Origin: Hydrogenibacillus sp.
GTDB lineage: Bacteria > Bacillota > Bacilli > Thermicanales > DSM-22653
Assembly: GCA_014896255.1 (NCBI GenBank)
Contig: JADBKT010000013.1
Location: forward strand, 1-52,715
Length of the DNA: 52,715 nucleotides
Reading direction: 5' to 3'
A program made the position numbers and the translations under genes. The notes beneath the pieces are model-generated. The model saw only the letters and a program-made list of their open reading frames with translations, ran no database searches and was not told the DNA's origin. Shown here piece by piece: positions 7,769 to 17,252 of this stretch (positions are counted from its first letter, which is position 1; the number at the start of each line of letters is the position of its first letter).

Positions 7769-8611
7769 TCACTCGGCCAGTGCCGCCGCGCTCCGCGCTT
7801 TTTGCCCTTTCAACCGCTCGGTGACGACCAAATCCAGATGCATCGCCTTTAGGACATCGAGCGCCGAACCCGACGCCACGGACCGAACGCGCATCTCCGG
7901 CAACGGTCCACCGGCGTTCCGTTGACCATCCGGAACATCGACGAGCGCCCGAACAAACGCCCGCTGAAAGATCCGAGCAGCGGCCAACAAATCGATCGGA
8001 CATAACTCCGCAAGCGCGACCATGACCTCCGGCCGAACGATCGGCCGCTCACCGAACGTGAAGCGGTAAAACGACCGGGCGACTTTGGCGCGGGCAGCGC
8101 CGGTGCCTTCGACCAGCACAAACGCCTGGATCTGAACGGCTCCCCGCGTCCGGCGCTGGGCCAACCCGGCGAATTTCTTCCCTCCGACGGAAAGATCGTA
8201 TCGGCCGGGACAAAAGGAACCGCGCACTTCACCGATGCCGACCATAAGGCCAAGCGGCTTAAGCGCCGAGCGGACGTGCTCCGCCATCCAGGCGAACGAA
8301 CCGTCCATCGAGCGAAAGGGCCCCGTCTCCGGCACAACGACGGTGACGTTCAGTACGCCTTCATCGATGGCCACCGCACGCCCTCCGGAGGAACGGACAA
8401 AGACGTCGACGCCTTCGGCATAAAGTCGTGCCGCCGCTCTTTTGGCCCCCTGAAGCCGCGCATCTTGCATCCCGAGGACCAGCGTCTTCGACGCCGTCCA
8501 AAAGTACACGACCGCCGGATCTCCTGCGGCCACCCGCTCCGCCAGAAGATCACCGACGGCAAAGGCCCAGGCGACTTCAGGGACGCGATAACGCGCCAAT
8601 GGATCCCTCAT
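7769..8611 (-). CDS. lipL: Octanoyl-[GcvH]:protein N-octanoyltransferase LipL
   Basis: Amidotransferase moving octanoyl/lipoyl groups from GcvH to E2 subunits of 2-oxoacid dehydrogenases. Shows VFVRSSGGRAVAIDEGVLNV, catalytic C134 in GSFCPGRYDLSVGGKKFAGL and the RRTRGAVQIQAF block. About 280 aa, as in B. subtilis LipL. The start is uncertain: ATG 8611 has no clear ribosome site, and a TTG at 8629 is also in frame. Its place beside lipM and the glycine cleavage genes fits the GcvH-centred lipoyl relay. Confidence 0.9.
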   Translation of the reverse strand: MRDPLARYRVPEVAWAFAVGDLLAERVAAGDPAVVYFWTASKTLVLGMQDARLQGAKRAAARLYAEGVDVFVRSSGGRAVAIDEGVLNVTVVVPETGPFRSMDGSFAWMAEHVRSALKPLGLMVGIGEVRGSFCPGRYDLSVGGKKFAGLAQRRTRGAVQIQAFVLVEGTGAARAKVARSFYRFTFGERPIVRPEVMVALAELCPIDLLAAARIFQRAFVRALVDVPDGQRNAGGPLPEMRVRSVASGSALDVLKAMHLDLVVTERLKGQKARSAAALAE

Positions 8612-8635
8612 GCCGTTATTGTAACACAAGATCCG

Positions 8636-10165
8636 TCAATCGGCTGAAGGTCGATAGACAAGCACGGGCTGCCGTGCGGCGAGCGCTTCATCCAGGCGGC
8701 CGACCGGCGTCGTGTGCGGCGCCGAGCGGACGAGATGCGGATTTTCTTCCGCTTCTTTGGCGATGGCGCGCATCGCCTCGATGAACGCATCGAGCGTCTC
8801 TTTACTTTCCGTCTCCGTCGGCTCGATCATCAGGGCCTCGTCGACGATGAGCGGGAAGTAAATCGTCGGCGGGTGGAACCCATAATCCATCAGCCGCTTG
8901 GCGATGTCCGACGTGCGCACGCCGTAGGCTTTTTGGCGGCGGCCGGAGAGGACAAATTCATGCTTGCAGATCCGGTCGTACGGCAACGCGTAGACGTCTT
9001 TCAGCCGATGCATGACGTAATTGGCGGCCAGCACGGCGTCTTCCGCCACCCGCCTCAAGCCTTCGGCACCGAGCGAGCGGATATAGGCATAAGCCCGGAG
9101 GAGAACGCCAAAACTCCCCGCAAAGCCCCGAACGCGGCCGATCGATCGCGGCAGGTCCGTATCGAGCCGGTAGCGTACCGCCCGCTCGGCGGCATCGCCG
9201 TCGCCGTCGCGCTCCAGCGCATGTTCCCGAACCGCCCGGACGATAGGCACGGGCAAAAACGGCGCCAGATGCGCTTTAACCCCAACCGGACCGGCGCCGG
9301 GCCCGCCGCCGCCGTGCGGCGTGGAAAACGTCTTATGGACGTTTACGTGGACGACATCAAAGCCCATGTCTCCGGGGCGGCTTTTGCCGAGGATGGCGTT
9401 CAGGTTCGCCCCGTCGTAGTAAACGAGCGCGCCGACATCGTGCACGGCCCGGACGATCTCCACGATGTCCGTCTCAAAGAGGCCGAGCGTGTTCGGGTTG
9501 GTGAGCATGAGCGCCGCCACGTGCTCATCGAGTGCCGCTTTAAGCGCCTCGAGATCGACCGATCCGCGCTCGTCGCTCGGGATGCTCACCGCCTGAAACC
9601 CGGCCATCGCCGCGCTCGCCGGGTTCGTCCCGTGCGCCGAATCGGGGACGACGACCTTCGTCCGCCGCTCTCCTCGGGAGCGGAAATAGGCGGCAATGAT
9701 CTTTAAGCCCACGAGTTCTCCGTGCGAGCCGGCGGCCGGCGCGAGGGAGACCTCGTCCATCCCGGTGATCGCCTTGAGCGCTTCCTGCAGGCGATACATC
9801 ACTTCCAGCGCCCCCTGCACCGTCTCTTCCGGCGCCAGCGGATGAACGTCCCGAAACCCTTCCAGGCGGGCGATCGTCTCATGCACTTTCGGATTGTACT
9901 TCATCGTACAAGAACCGAGCGGGTAAAAGCCCGTGTCCACGCCGTAATTGCGCGTAGACAATGCCGTATAGTGACGGACGAGTTCCGGTTCCGACACTTC
10001 CGGAAGGAGCGGCGCCTTCCGGCGCAGACGGTCCTTGCCCACCGCGGCCTCGAGGTCGACCGGCGGGACGTCGAGCGGCGGGACGTCGTACGCACGCTTC
10101 CCCGACCGGGAACGCTCAAAAATGAGCGGCACTTCCTGAACCGGCGCCAACGTTCTCATCCTCAT
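8636..10165 (-). CDS. gcvPB: Glycine dehydrogenase (decarboxylating) subunit 2
   Basis: PLP-containing C-terminal half of the P-protein, which decarboxylates glycine and passes the aminomethyl group to lipoyl-GcvH. The PLP lysine lies in [19 protein letters not shown] (around residue 278). [20 protein letters not shown] and [20 protein letters not shown] at the N-terminus are characteristic of the split bacterial form. 509 aa, full length. Its ATG overlaps the gcvPA stop by four bases (ATGA), indicating translational coupling. Confidence 0.96.
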   Translation of the reverse strand: MRMRTLAPVQEVPLIFERSRSGKRAYDVPPLDVPPVDLEAAVGKDRLRRKAPLLPEVSEPELVRHYTALSTRNYGVDTGFYPLGSCTMKYNPKVHETIARLEGFRDVHPLAPEETVQGALEVMYRLQEALKAITGMDEVSLAPAAGSHGELVGLKIIAAYFRSRGERRTKVVVPDSAHGTNPASAAMAGFQAVSIPSDERGSVDLEALKAALDEHVAALMLTNPNTLGLFETDIVEIVRAVHDVGALVYYDGANLNAILGKSRPGDMGFDVVHVNVHKTFSTPHGGGGPGAGPVGVKAHLAPFLPVPIVRAVREHALERDGDGDAAERAVRYRLDTDLPRSIGRVRGFAGSFGVLLRAYAYIRSLGAEGLRRVAEDAVLAANYVMHRLKDVYALPYDRICKHEFVLSGRRQKAYGVRTSDIAKRLMDYGFHPPTIYFPLIVDEALMIEPTETESKETLDAFIEAMRAIAKEAEENPHLVRSAPHTTPVGRLDEALAARQPVLVYRPSAD

Positions 10166-11520
10166 CGTGCACCTCCCACACGGGCCAGCCGCTCGACGAA
10201 GGCGTCGATCTCCGCTTTGCTTCGCACCTCTGTCACGGCGACGAGCAGCTTCGTTCGATAGGCCTCACCGAGAGCGCCGAGCGCATATCCGGCCAAAAAG
10301 CCCGAAGACAAGAGTTCACGAACGACGGCGTCCGCCGGCCCCTTGAGTTCAAGCACGAACTCATTGAAGAACGGCACCGGATAGGCACGGCGAAAGGGCG
10401 TGTTGACCTCAATCGCCTGAAGCGCATAATGCGCCTTGTGCACATTCTGTTCGGCGATCGTCCTGAGCCCCTCCGGCCCGAACGCGCTCATCGCCACCGC
10501 CGAGGCCAGCGCCATGAGCGCCTGGTTGGTCGTGACGTTGGACGTCGCTTTCTCACGGCGGATATGCTGCTCCCGCGTCTGCAGCGTGAGCACATACCCG
10601 CGGCGACCGGCGGCGTCTTTCGTTTCGCCGACGATGCGCCCCGGAATTTTGCGCATGAAGGCCTTTTTCGTGGTGAAAAAGCCGGCGTACGGCCCGCCGA
10701 ACGAAAGCGGGATCCCGATCGGCTGCATATCCCCGACGACGATGTCCGCCCCGTATGACCCGGGCGGTTCCAAGAGCGCCATGGCCAGCGGATTGGCGGA
10801 GACGATGAACAGCGCTCCGCTCCCTCGAACGATCTCCTGAACCGCCTCGAGCGGTTCAAGCGCGCCGAAGAAGTTCGGATATTGCACGACGACAGCCGCC
10901 GTGTCCGCATCGACGGCCGCCCGCAGCCGATCGACATCGGTCAGGCCGCCGTCCGCCGGCACGGTGACGACCTCGATGCCGTCCGCGATGTCACGGACGT
11001 ACGTCTCGACGACGGAGCGGGCATGCGGATGAAGGGCGAAGCTCATGACGATCTTCCGCCGTCCGCTCTCCCGGAGCGCGAGCAACACCGCCTCCGCGAG
11101 CGCCGTCGGCCCGTCGTACAGCGACGCGTTGGCCACTTCCATGCCGGTGAGCGAGGCGATCATCGTCTGGAACTCGAAGATCGCCTGCAGGTTGCCTTGC
11201 GAAAGCTCCGGCTGATACGGCGTATACGCCGTGTAAAATTCCGCGCGGCCGATGATGTGGTCGACGACGCTCGGAATGTAATGCTCATACGCGCCGGCGC
11301 CGAGAAACGAGACGAGCTCCCGCGTCGTACGGTTTTTCGCCGCCAGGCGGCGCATCTCGCGCATCAACTCGGCTTCCGACAGCACCGGCTCGAGCGCAAG
11401 CGGCGTCTTTAAGCGGACCGCCTCCGGAATGTCGGCAAAGAGCGCGTCGATCGAATCCGCCCCGATCGCTTGGAGCATCGCCCGGCGATCGTCTTCGGTG
11501 AGCGGCAAGTAACGGTGCAT
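10162..11520 (-). CDS. gcvPA: Glycine dehydrogenase (decarboxylating) subunit 1
   Basis: N-terminal half of the split P-protein. Motifs: [52 protein letters not shown] and FGGPYAGFF. About 452 aa, full length. ATG 11520 ([11 protein letters not shown]) has GGAGAAGGGAAG upstream. An ATG at 11544 overlapping the gcvT stop is in frame and would add eight residues. Second gene of the riboswitch-controlled operon. Confidence 0.96.
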   Translation of the reverse strand: MHRYLPLTEDDRRAMLQAIGADSIDALFADIPEAVRLKTPLALEPVLSEAELMREMRRLAAKNRTTRELVSFLGAGAYEHYIPSVVDHIIGRAEFYTAYTPYQPELSQGNLQAIFEFQTMIASLTGMEVANASLYDGPTALAEAVLLALRESGRRKIVMSFALHPHARSVVETYVRDIADGIEVVTVPADGGLTDVDRLRAAVDADTAAVVVQYPNFFGALEPLEAVQEIVRGSGALFIVSANPLAMALLEPPGSYGADIVVGDMQPIGIPLSFGGPYAGFFTTKKAFMRKIPGRIVGETKDAAGRRGYVLTLQTREQHIRREKATSNVTTNQALMALASAVAMSAFGPEGLRTIAEQNVHKAHYALQAIEVNTPFRRAYPVPFFNEFVLELKGPADAVVRELLSSGFLAGYALGALGEAYRTKLLVAVTEVRSKAEIDAFVERLARVGGAR

Positions 11521-11540
11521 CCGACGTCTTCCCTTCTCCA

Positions 11541-12677
11541 TCATTTCTTTCGGTCACGGCGGTAAAACGGAAGCGGGACGACCCTCGCGGGAAAGCGCCG
11601 CCCGCGGACGTCGACGTGGAGCGTCGAGGCGCCGCCCGCACGAGCGGCATCGACGAGCGCCATGGCGATCGGACGGCCGAGCGTCGGCGACGGTGCCCCG
11701 CTCGTCACCACACCGACCGGCACGTCATCCGCCGCGTCGGCATACACCGCATACCCGCCCCGCGCCGGCGCGCGGCCGTCGAGCACGAGGCCGACCAGTC
11801 GGCGCGGAATGCCGGCGTCTTTTTGCCGCTTCAGGGCCGCCTGCCCGATGAACGGCACCGCCTTGTCCCAATGGACAAACGCCTCAAGCCCGGCTTCCAG
11901 AGGGCTGATCGCATCCGAGAGTTCATGCCCGTAGAGCGGCAGCCCCGCCTCCAGACGCAGCGTATCGCGGGCTCCCAGCCCGCAAGGGACAAGCCCGGCC
12001 GAAGCGCCGTGCGCAAGGAGCGCCGTCCACACCGCCGGCGCTTCATCGGCGTCGATGAACAGCTCATATCCGTCTTCCCCCGTATACCCGGTTCGTGAGG
12101 CGATCATGACCGGCGCACCGGCAAGCGTCACGTTCTCCACAAAACGAAACGGCCCAAGCGCCGAAAGCCGCGCTTGATCCGTTTCCCCCGCCAAAGCGCG
12201 CACCATCTCCGACGCCTTCGGACCTTGGACGGCGAGGAGCGCGACGCCGGGCGACAGATCATCGACGTCCAGAGCATACCCTTCCCGCGCTCGGACGGTC
12301 ATCGTCCAGGCGAGCACGCGGCCGGTGTTGGCAGCGTTCGGCACGAGCAAAAATTCGTCGTTTCCCAAACGATACACGAGCATGTCGTCCAGCGTTCCGC
12401 CGTCTTCATGCAGCATGAACGTGTACTTCGCCGCCCCCACGGCGATGCGCTCCACATCGACCGTCAACAGGCGGTTCAGCAACGCGACCGCATCCCGCCC
12501 GGCCACGCGCACCTCGCCCATGTGCGAGACGTCGAACATCCCGGCCGCCGTGCGTACCGCCTGATGTTCGGCGATGATCCCGGTGAACTGAAGCGGCATG
12601 ACGTACCCGCCGAACTCGGTCAATTTCGCCTGATCCTTATACAACGGATACAGCGGCGTATGACGACTTTCCGCCAC
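11541..12677 (-). CDS. gcvT: Aminomethyltransferase (glycine cleavage T-protein)
   Basis: Transfers the aminomethyl carbon from GcvH to tetrahydrofolate, releasing ammonia. Shows FGGYVMPLQFTGIIAEHQAV, AAGMFDVSHMGEV, GYTGEDGYELF and LRLEAGLPLYGHE, the folate-binding core of GcvT. 378 aa, full length. GTG start with GGAGGGGAGGGGG upstream. First gene after the glycine riboswitch, so it sets the operon start. gcvH is not in this cluster, as in Bacillus. Confidence 0.96.
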   Translation of the reverse strand: MAESRHTPLYPLYKDQAKLTEFGGYVMPLQFTGIIAEHQAVRTAAGMFDVSHMGEVRVAGRDAVALLNRLLTVDVERIAVGAAKYTFMLHEDGGTLDDMLVYRLGNDEFLLVPNAANTGRVLAWTMTVRAREGYALDVDDLSPGVALLAVQGPKASEMVRALAGETDQARLSALGPFRFVENVTLAGAPVMIASRTGYTGEDGYELFIDADEAPAVWTALLAHGASAGLVPCGLGARDTLRLEAGLPLYGHELSDAISPLEAGLEAFVHWDKAVPFIGQAALKRQKDAGIPRRLVGLVLDGRAPARGGYAVYADAADDVPVGVVTSGAPSPTLGRPIAMALVDAARAGGASTLHVDVRGRRFPARVVPLPFYRRDRKK

Positions 12678-12719
12678 CGAAACCCCCTCCCCTCCGAGTG
12701 CACATCCGTTCCGTCACAC

Positions 12720-12755
12720 AAAAAAACAGACTGAGCCCCTGAAAGCCCACTCTGT
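12720..12755 (-). terminator. Riboswitch-controlled terminator ahead of gcvT
   Basis: On the minus strand ACAGA...TCTGT closes an 11-bp hairpin with one G-G mismatch, followed by seven T residues. It lies just after the second glycine aptamer and is the likely expression platform. Confidence 0.75.
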
Positions 12756-12955
12756 TCACTGACCTGAGCGATTCCCCCGCGTTCGGAGTTGCGCCTTCGG
12801 TGGCGCCGCTAAGACACAGCCGTGCCTGCGGCGCGCTCTCCAGAGGTGCGTCAGGCACGGGATCCTTTGGCCTGAGAGTTTCACCGCCGTCTGGCGGCTT
12901 GCTCCTTCGGCGCCGGATGATGCGCCATCCGGTCTCTCTCCCGCCCGTCATCCGC
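12756..12955 (-). ncRNA. Tandem glycine riboswitch
   Basis: Two aptamers in series on the minus strand. The first carries GGGAGAGAGACCGG, CGCCGAAGGAGCAAGC and GAAACTCTCAGGCCAAAGGA. The second carries CTCTGGAGAGC, CGCCACCGAAGGCGCAACTC and AATCGCTCAGGTCA. These are the conserved cores of the cooperative glycine riboswitch. A terminator hairpin follows, so glycine binding probably permits read-through into gcvT-gcvPA-gcvPB, as known for B. subtilis. Boundaries are approximate. Confidence 0.95.
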
Positions 12956-13076
12956 CGGCCTGTTTGAATCCCCGATGGGCACCGAATGGATCCCGCGCGG
13001 CCCCACCATACTAACGATATCCCAACAACATCCTAACCAGAATTCCGACATTCCGCAAGGGGAAGGAGGACGCCGG

Positions 13077-14825
13077 ATGGAACTCGTCGTCCGCTTCGAC
13101 CATGCGCTCATGGAGCGCTTCTTGGACGCTCATCGCCACGACGGTCCATGGGATCGCTGGTCGTCGTTTCTCCTCGCCCGTGAAGCCCGCGCTTTGGGCA
13201 AACTTGAGACTCCCGACCGACTGATGGCCCTAGCCGCGCTCCCCACCCTCCGGCTCTACCCGCATCAGATCGAAACCGCCCAAAAGGTCATTCTGGAAAT
13301 GCACGGCCGGGCGCTTTTGGCCGACGAGGTCGGCCTCGGGAAGACGATCGAAGCGGGGCTCATCTTCAAAGAATATCTGATTCGCGGCCTGGTCAAAAAA
13401 GCGCTCATCCTCGTTCCCTCCTCGCTCGCCCTGCAGTGGCAGCGGGAGCTCTGGCAAAAATTTCAAATCCCGGCGGCGATCGTCAAGAAAGCGCACATGT
13501 GGGAAACGCACGACATCGTCATCGCTTCCCTCGATCTCGCCAAACGCGAGCCGCACAAAAGCGCCGTACTCAAGCAAACGTACGATCTCATCATCGTCGA
13601 TGAAGCGCACAAACTGAAAAACCCCCGTACCGCCAACCACCAGTTCGTCAAGGCGATCACCAAAAAGTTTTGTCTCCTGCTCACCGCCACCCCGGTGCAA
13701 AACGAGATCAAAGAACTGTACAACATCATCAGCCTCCTCTCCCCCGGCCACCTGGGCACGGAAGACGATTTCAGCCGCACGTACGTCGCCGGACGCCGCG
13801 CGGTGAAAAACGCCGAAGCCTTAAAAAGCGCGCTCCGCTTGGTCATGATCCGCAACCGCCGCAAAGAAAGCGCCGTCGAGCTTCCCGAACGACACGTCGT
13901 CACTGTCCCCATCCGCCTCTCGCGAGAAGAACGCCGCTTCTACGACGCGGTGTCGAATTTCATCGTCCGTGAATATACCCGTAGGGGAATACACTACGGT
14001 TTTGCCCTCATCACCTTGAAGCGGGAACTCACCTCCAGCCGGGATGCGGTCTACAAGAGCCTCATTCGGTTGTATGAAAAACTGCCCCAAGACGCCCCGC
14101 TCGCCGCCGAGATCGCCGAGCTCGCCCGCCTCGGCCGGGAGATCCGTACGCACAGCAAGCTGAAGGCGCTGATCGAACTGATCCGCGAGATCGACGGCAA
14201 AATCGTCGTCTTCACCGAATTTCACGGGACGCTGTTCTTCCTGCAAAAAGCGCTCGGCGAAGCGGGCATCACCTCCGTCCTCTACCGCGGCGGTTACGGG
14301 CAGAACAAGAAAGACTGGATGCGCGAACTGTTCGAAACGAAAGCGCAGGTGCTTTTGGCCACCGACGCCGGCGGTGAAGGCATCAACCTGCAGTTTGCCC
14401 ATCACCTCATCAACTACGACCTGCCGTGGAACCCGCTCAAGCTCGAGCAGCGCATCGGCCGCGTGCACCGCATCGGCCAGAAGCACGACGTGTTCATCTA
14501 CAACTTTGCCACCGAAGCGACGATCGAAGAGGCGATCCTAAAACTCCTCTATGAAAAAATCGCCCTCTTCGAAGACACCATCGGCGCACTGGAGAACGTC
14601 CTCGAGCGATTGCCGAAAGGGCTTTCCCTGGAAAGACATCTTGCCGACATCTTCATCCGTGCGACGAGCGAACACGAAATGCGCATGCGGCTCGGAAACG
14701 TCGTCGAGGCGCTGCGCAAACTCAAACACGAAGAAGAAAAACACCTGCTCGTCGGCGATACGATCGATCCGCCGGGCATCGCCGAAAGTCCGAGCGGATC
14801 AATCGCTACAAATCCGGACGCATAA
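13077..14825 (+). CDS. yqhH: SNF2-family DNA/RNA helicase-like ATPase YqhH
   Basis: 582-residue Swi2/Snf2 ATPase. Walker A in LADEVGLGKTIEAGLIFKEY, motif II VDEAH, motif III LLTATPVQNE, and the C-terminal lobe with VVFTEFHGTLFFLQ, ATDAGGEGINLQ and QRIGRVHRIGQ. These proteins remodel protein-nucleic-acid complexes in the cytoplasm; the exact role of YqhH is unknown. ATG 13077 follows GGAAGGAGGA. It diverges from the gcv operon and precedes yqhG, the gene order of B. subtilis. Confidence 0.9.
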   Translation: MELVVRFDHALMERFLDAHRHDGPWDRWSSFLLAREARALGKLETPDRLMALAALPTLRLYPHQIETAQKVILEMHGRALLADEVGLGKTIEAGLIFKEYLIRGLVKKALILVPSSLALQWQRELWQKFQIPAAIVKKAHMWETHDIVIASLDLAKREPHKSAVLKQTYDLIIVDEAHKLKNPRTANHQFVKAITKKFCLLLTATPVQNEIKELYNIISLLSPGHLGTEDDFSRTYVAGRRAVKNAEALKSALRLVMIRNRRKESAVELPERHVVTVPIRLSREERRFYDAVSNFIVREYTRRGIHYGFALITLKRELTSSRDAVYKSLIRLYEKLPQDAPLAAEIAELARLGREIRTHSKLKALIELIREIDGKIVVFTEFHGTLFFLQKALGEAGITSVLYRGGYGQNKKDWMRELFETKAQVLLATDAGGEGINLQFAHHLINYDLPWNPLKLEQRIGRVHRIGQKHDVFIYNFATEATIEEAILKLLYEKIALFEDTIGALENVLERLPKGLSLERHLADIFIRATSEHEMRMRLGNVVEALRKLKHEEEKHLLVGDTIDPPGIAESPSGSIATNPDA

Positions 14826-14839
14826 AGAGGTGATGCGCA

Positions 14840-15871
14840 ATGAGGCGGACGACGTCGTTCGATGCCCGAAGGCGCAACGCGCGGCTGATGGCGTTCGCCG
14901 AAATATTTTTCAACGAACGCCGATCGACCATTCTCGAACGCGGCGATGCCCATCTCATCGTCGAACTGTCGCGGGAAGCCGACGAGGCGCTGCGCTACCG
15001 GCCGTTTTACTGGACATACGTCGATGCGGCGCGCCTAACGCCTTCGCCGCTGATCAAAACATACCGCTTTCCGGGCCTTGCGTCCACGAAGACGCCGCCT
15101 TTCATGGACATGCGCGAGGAGGTGCTCACCTTCGGCGCCCCGAGGGTGCGCCGCATGCTCGAGGCGGCCATCGATTTCGGGCGGCTTTCGCGCGCCTACG
15201 AAACCGATCCGTCCGACGCGGCCGCAACCGAACGGGCTTCGTCCAAAACGGCCGCCCCGCCCGCCGGACCGGCAGAAGAGCCGCCGGCAAGCGCCGCGTC
15301 GGCGGTGACGTACGCCCTCGAACCGTGGCTCTACCTGTCCTACACCGTCGCCTATACGTCCGAACTTCGCTGGGAGCGGTTCGTCACCTACGGCGTGCGC
15401 CTCACGGATCTGCGATTGGAACGGGACTTCGACCGCATCCTCGACGCACGCACCTGGACATCGAGCGTTCCGCCGTATCGTCCGCTTCTTCCGCCGCTGT
15501 TCAGCGTAAAAAGCGCCGTGGAAATCGCGGAGTCGCGCTTGCGGGACGAACTTGCGCGCGAAGACCGCCGCTGGGTTGAATCGCGCATCGCCCAGGGCGA
15601 ACGGGAAAAAGCCAAAATCGAACGCTATTATGCGGCGCTGTTCGAGACGCTCCGCACCGAGCGCACCACGCCACAGCAACGCACCGGAGGCACGCGCCGA
15701 ACGCGGCGGAAAAAGACGCCGACGATCGACCTCCGTGCGCTGGAAAACGAAAAAAGACGGCGGATCGCCGAAATCGAATGGCAATACACGCCGTCGATCG
15801 ACGTCACGTTGACGCAGATCGCGCTGCTCTACCTGCGACAAGAGCAAGCACGTTTTGCGCCGCGGTTCTGA
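14840..15871 (+). CDS. yqhG: YqhG-family protein
   Basis: 343-residue protein of the Bacillales YqhG family, function unknown. The conserved N-terminal part is readable: AEIFFNERRSTILERGDAHL, then VELSREADEALRYRPFYWTY, with FGAPRVRRML further on. An Ala/Pro-rich insert around residues 125-155 is probably lineage specific. The C-terminal third is charged and probably coiled. It begins 14 bases after yqhH with ribosome site AGAGGTG, so the two are co-transcribed. Confidence 0.88.
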   Translation: MRRTTSFDARRRNARLMAFAEIFFNERRSTILERGDAHLIVELSREADEALRYRPFYWTYVDAARLTPSPLIKTYRFPGLASTKTPPFMDMREEVLTFGAPRVRRMLEAAIDFGRLSRAYETDPSDAAATERASSKTAAPPAGPAEEPPASAASAVTYALEPWLYLSYTVAYTSELRWERFVTYGVRLTDLRLERDFDRILDARTWTSSVPPYRPLLPPLFSVKSAVEIAESRLRDELAREDRRWVESRIAQGEREKAKIERYYAALFETLRTERTTPQQRTGGTRRTRRKKTPTIDLRALENEKRRRIAEIEWQYTPSIDVTLTQIALLYLRQEQARFAPRF

Positions 15872-15895
15872 TACGCTAGGGCAGACGCATGCCGA

Positions 15896-15964
15896 GGGCT
15901 CGTCCACCTGTCGCCGGACCTCAAGCGCCGATACGCTTTGAGTACCCGAGCAGGTCGGACGCCC
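15896..15964 (+). promoter_or_regulatory. Structured leader RNA element upstream of the 15984 gene
   Basis: One long nested fold: GGGC (15896) with GCCC (15961), GTCC with GGAC, ACCTG (15906) with CAGGT (15951), an internal loop TCGCCGGA/TACCCGAG, then CCTCAAGCG with CGCTTTGAG closing on CCGATA. The ribosome site follows ten bases later. It matches no riboswitch class I recognise, and it is not a terminator because no T tract follows. Confidence 0.5.
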
Positions 15965-15983
15965 ATACGGACGAAAGGAGGAC

Positions 15984-17039
15984 ATGCGTTTGCCCTCTCG
16001 AAGGCCAAAGAGCCTTTCGTGGCGCGGATGGCTCTCCGTCGCGATCGCTTCATTGGTCCTCTCGCTCGAGGACGTCACCTGGCCCCTAACAACGCCATCG
16101 ATCGCTCCGCTCGTCTCGTCCAAGCGCGTCGTCTTTTCGCCCCTCGCGGGGGACGAGTCGAACCGTCCGCCCGCTTTGCCGCGCGAAACGCTGCCGGACG
16201 TTATCGCCTCGGTGCGCACGGCGGGAGAACGCTGGCACTCGACGCTCAGCGCCGATCCCGCATTCCAATCCCTTCGAGCGGCGGATGATCTGTCCGTCGA
16301 ACCGTTGGACACAGGCGGCGCGCTCTGGCGGGTGCTCTTCACGCAAGCGGCCTCACCCGTCGGTTACTTGATCGTCTGTGCAGCGAAAGACGGCGATCTG
16401 CGCCTCATGGAGTACGGCGTGGGCGGCATCCCCCTCTTTGACCGACGCTTGCTTCCGGACCCGACGGACACGGCGAACATCGACAGGCCACGACCGGTCT
16501 ATCGCGGCATTGCTTCGGCGTTCGTCACCCCCGGCGAAGGGCGCCAGGCGACGGAAGCCAAAACCGGCGAGCCGCTTCCCTCAACGGCGCTCACGCCCGG
16601 CCCGTCGGATCCTCATGCCGGCATCTGTGAGTGTGGGGCGCTGCAAAAGGCGACCGTCACGCCTGACGCGCGCCTCGTGCGCATCGCCGTTAGGCCATAT
16701 CGCCCCGAAGATGAAGCCGTGCCCGTCGCTGCCGTGATCCGCGGCAGTACCCCGCTGAAGGCGGCGGAAGCGCTTTTCAGCCCGGATCAGACGTTTCTCG
16801 TCCTATCCAAGCGCCCGTGGACGGATGACGTTAACGTCCTCCGCAACGTGCTCGGCGCCCACCGTTTTTCAGGGGGCGAAACGTACGTCGCCGTCGCCGA
16901 GGAAGGGCTCCGGTTTCTCCCGCTCCTCGCGGACGTCTCCGGCAATACGGCCGGATCCCACGTTCCCCGCCATCCCTCGTGGGCGCTTTGGCTTGATGAT
17001 CTTCGGGCGGTGCATCCGCTCCCACCAGAGCGCGATTGA
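15984..17039 (+). CDS. Hypothetical membrane-anchored protein, 351 aa
   Basis: Not recognised. The N-terminus is basic (MRLPSRRPKSLSWRGW) followed by one hydrophobic segment at about residues 17-29, so the bulk is probably extracytoplasmic. The body has a stretch SPVGYLIVCAAKDGDLRLME with VGGIPLFD, and later CECGALQKATVTPDARLVRI, which contains two cysteines. It reads as a compact beta-rich domain of unknown function. The ribosome site AAGGAGG is strong and codon use is like the neighbours, so it is probably expressed. Its last 171 bases are antisense to the end of yqzE. A structured leader precedes it. Confidence 0.75.
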   Translation: MRLPSRRPKSLSWRGWLSVAIASLVLSLEDVTWPLTTPSIAPLVSSKRVVFSPLAGDESNRPPALPRETLPDVIASVRTAGERWHSTLSADPAFQSLRAADDLSVEPLDTGGALWRVLFTQAASPVGYLIVCAAKDGDLRLMEYGVGGIPLFDRRLLPDPTDTANIDRPRPVYRGIASAFVTPGEGRQATEAKTGEPLPSTALTPGPSDPHAGICECGALQKATVTPDARLVRIAVRPYRPEDEAVPVAAVIRGSTPLKAAEALFSPDQTFLVLSKRPWTDDVNVLRNVLGAHRFSGGETYVAVAEEGLRFLPLLADVSGNTAGSHVPRHPSWALWLDDLRAVHPLPPERD

Positions 17040-17183
17040 AAGCGGCAAGAGTCCGAATAATTCCGCAAGCACAATGTTCATCGGGCGTCTTTTCGTCTGC
17101 CCCTTCTCCCGATCACGGCGCGCTCTCGGCGCATCCACATAGCGCACCACTTCGCGGGTCATCACAAACAGCCATTCGTTCAT
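16869..17183 (-). CDS. yqzE: YqzE-family protein
   Basis: The N-terminal 55 residues fit the small Bacillales YqzE family: MTREVVRYVDAPRARRDREK, KRRPMNIVLAELFGLLPLSI and ALWWER. The usual protein is about 60 residues; here the frame continues to 104 residues, antisense to the 3' end of the upstream convergent gene, with a Lys/Arg/Pro-rich tail. In Bacillus yqzE lies after comG genes and near aroK; here aroK follows on the same strand but no comG genes are present. Function unknown. Confidence 0.7.
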   Translation of the reverse strand: MNEWLFVMTREVVRYVDAPRARRDREKGQTKRRPMNIVLAELFGLLPLSIALWWERMHRPKIIKPKRPRGMAGNVGSGRIAGDVREEREKPEPFLGDGDVRFAP

Positions 17184-17252
17184 CGTCCGTCACCGCCTGA
17201 CGTGACTTTCTCCATCCGTCGTCAGGCATAGTGTAAACCAAACGCCGCCTTC

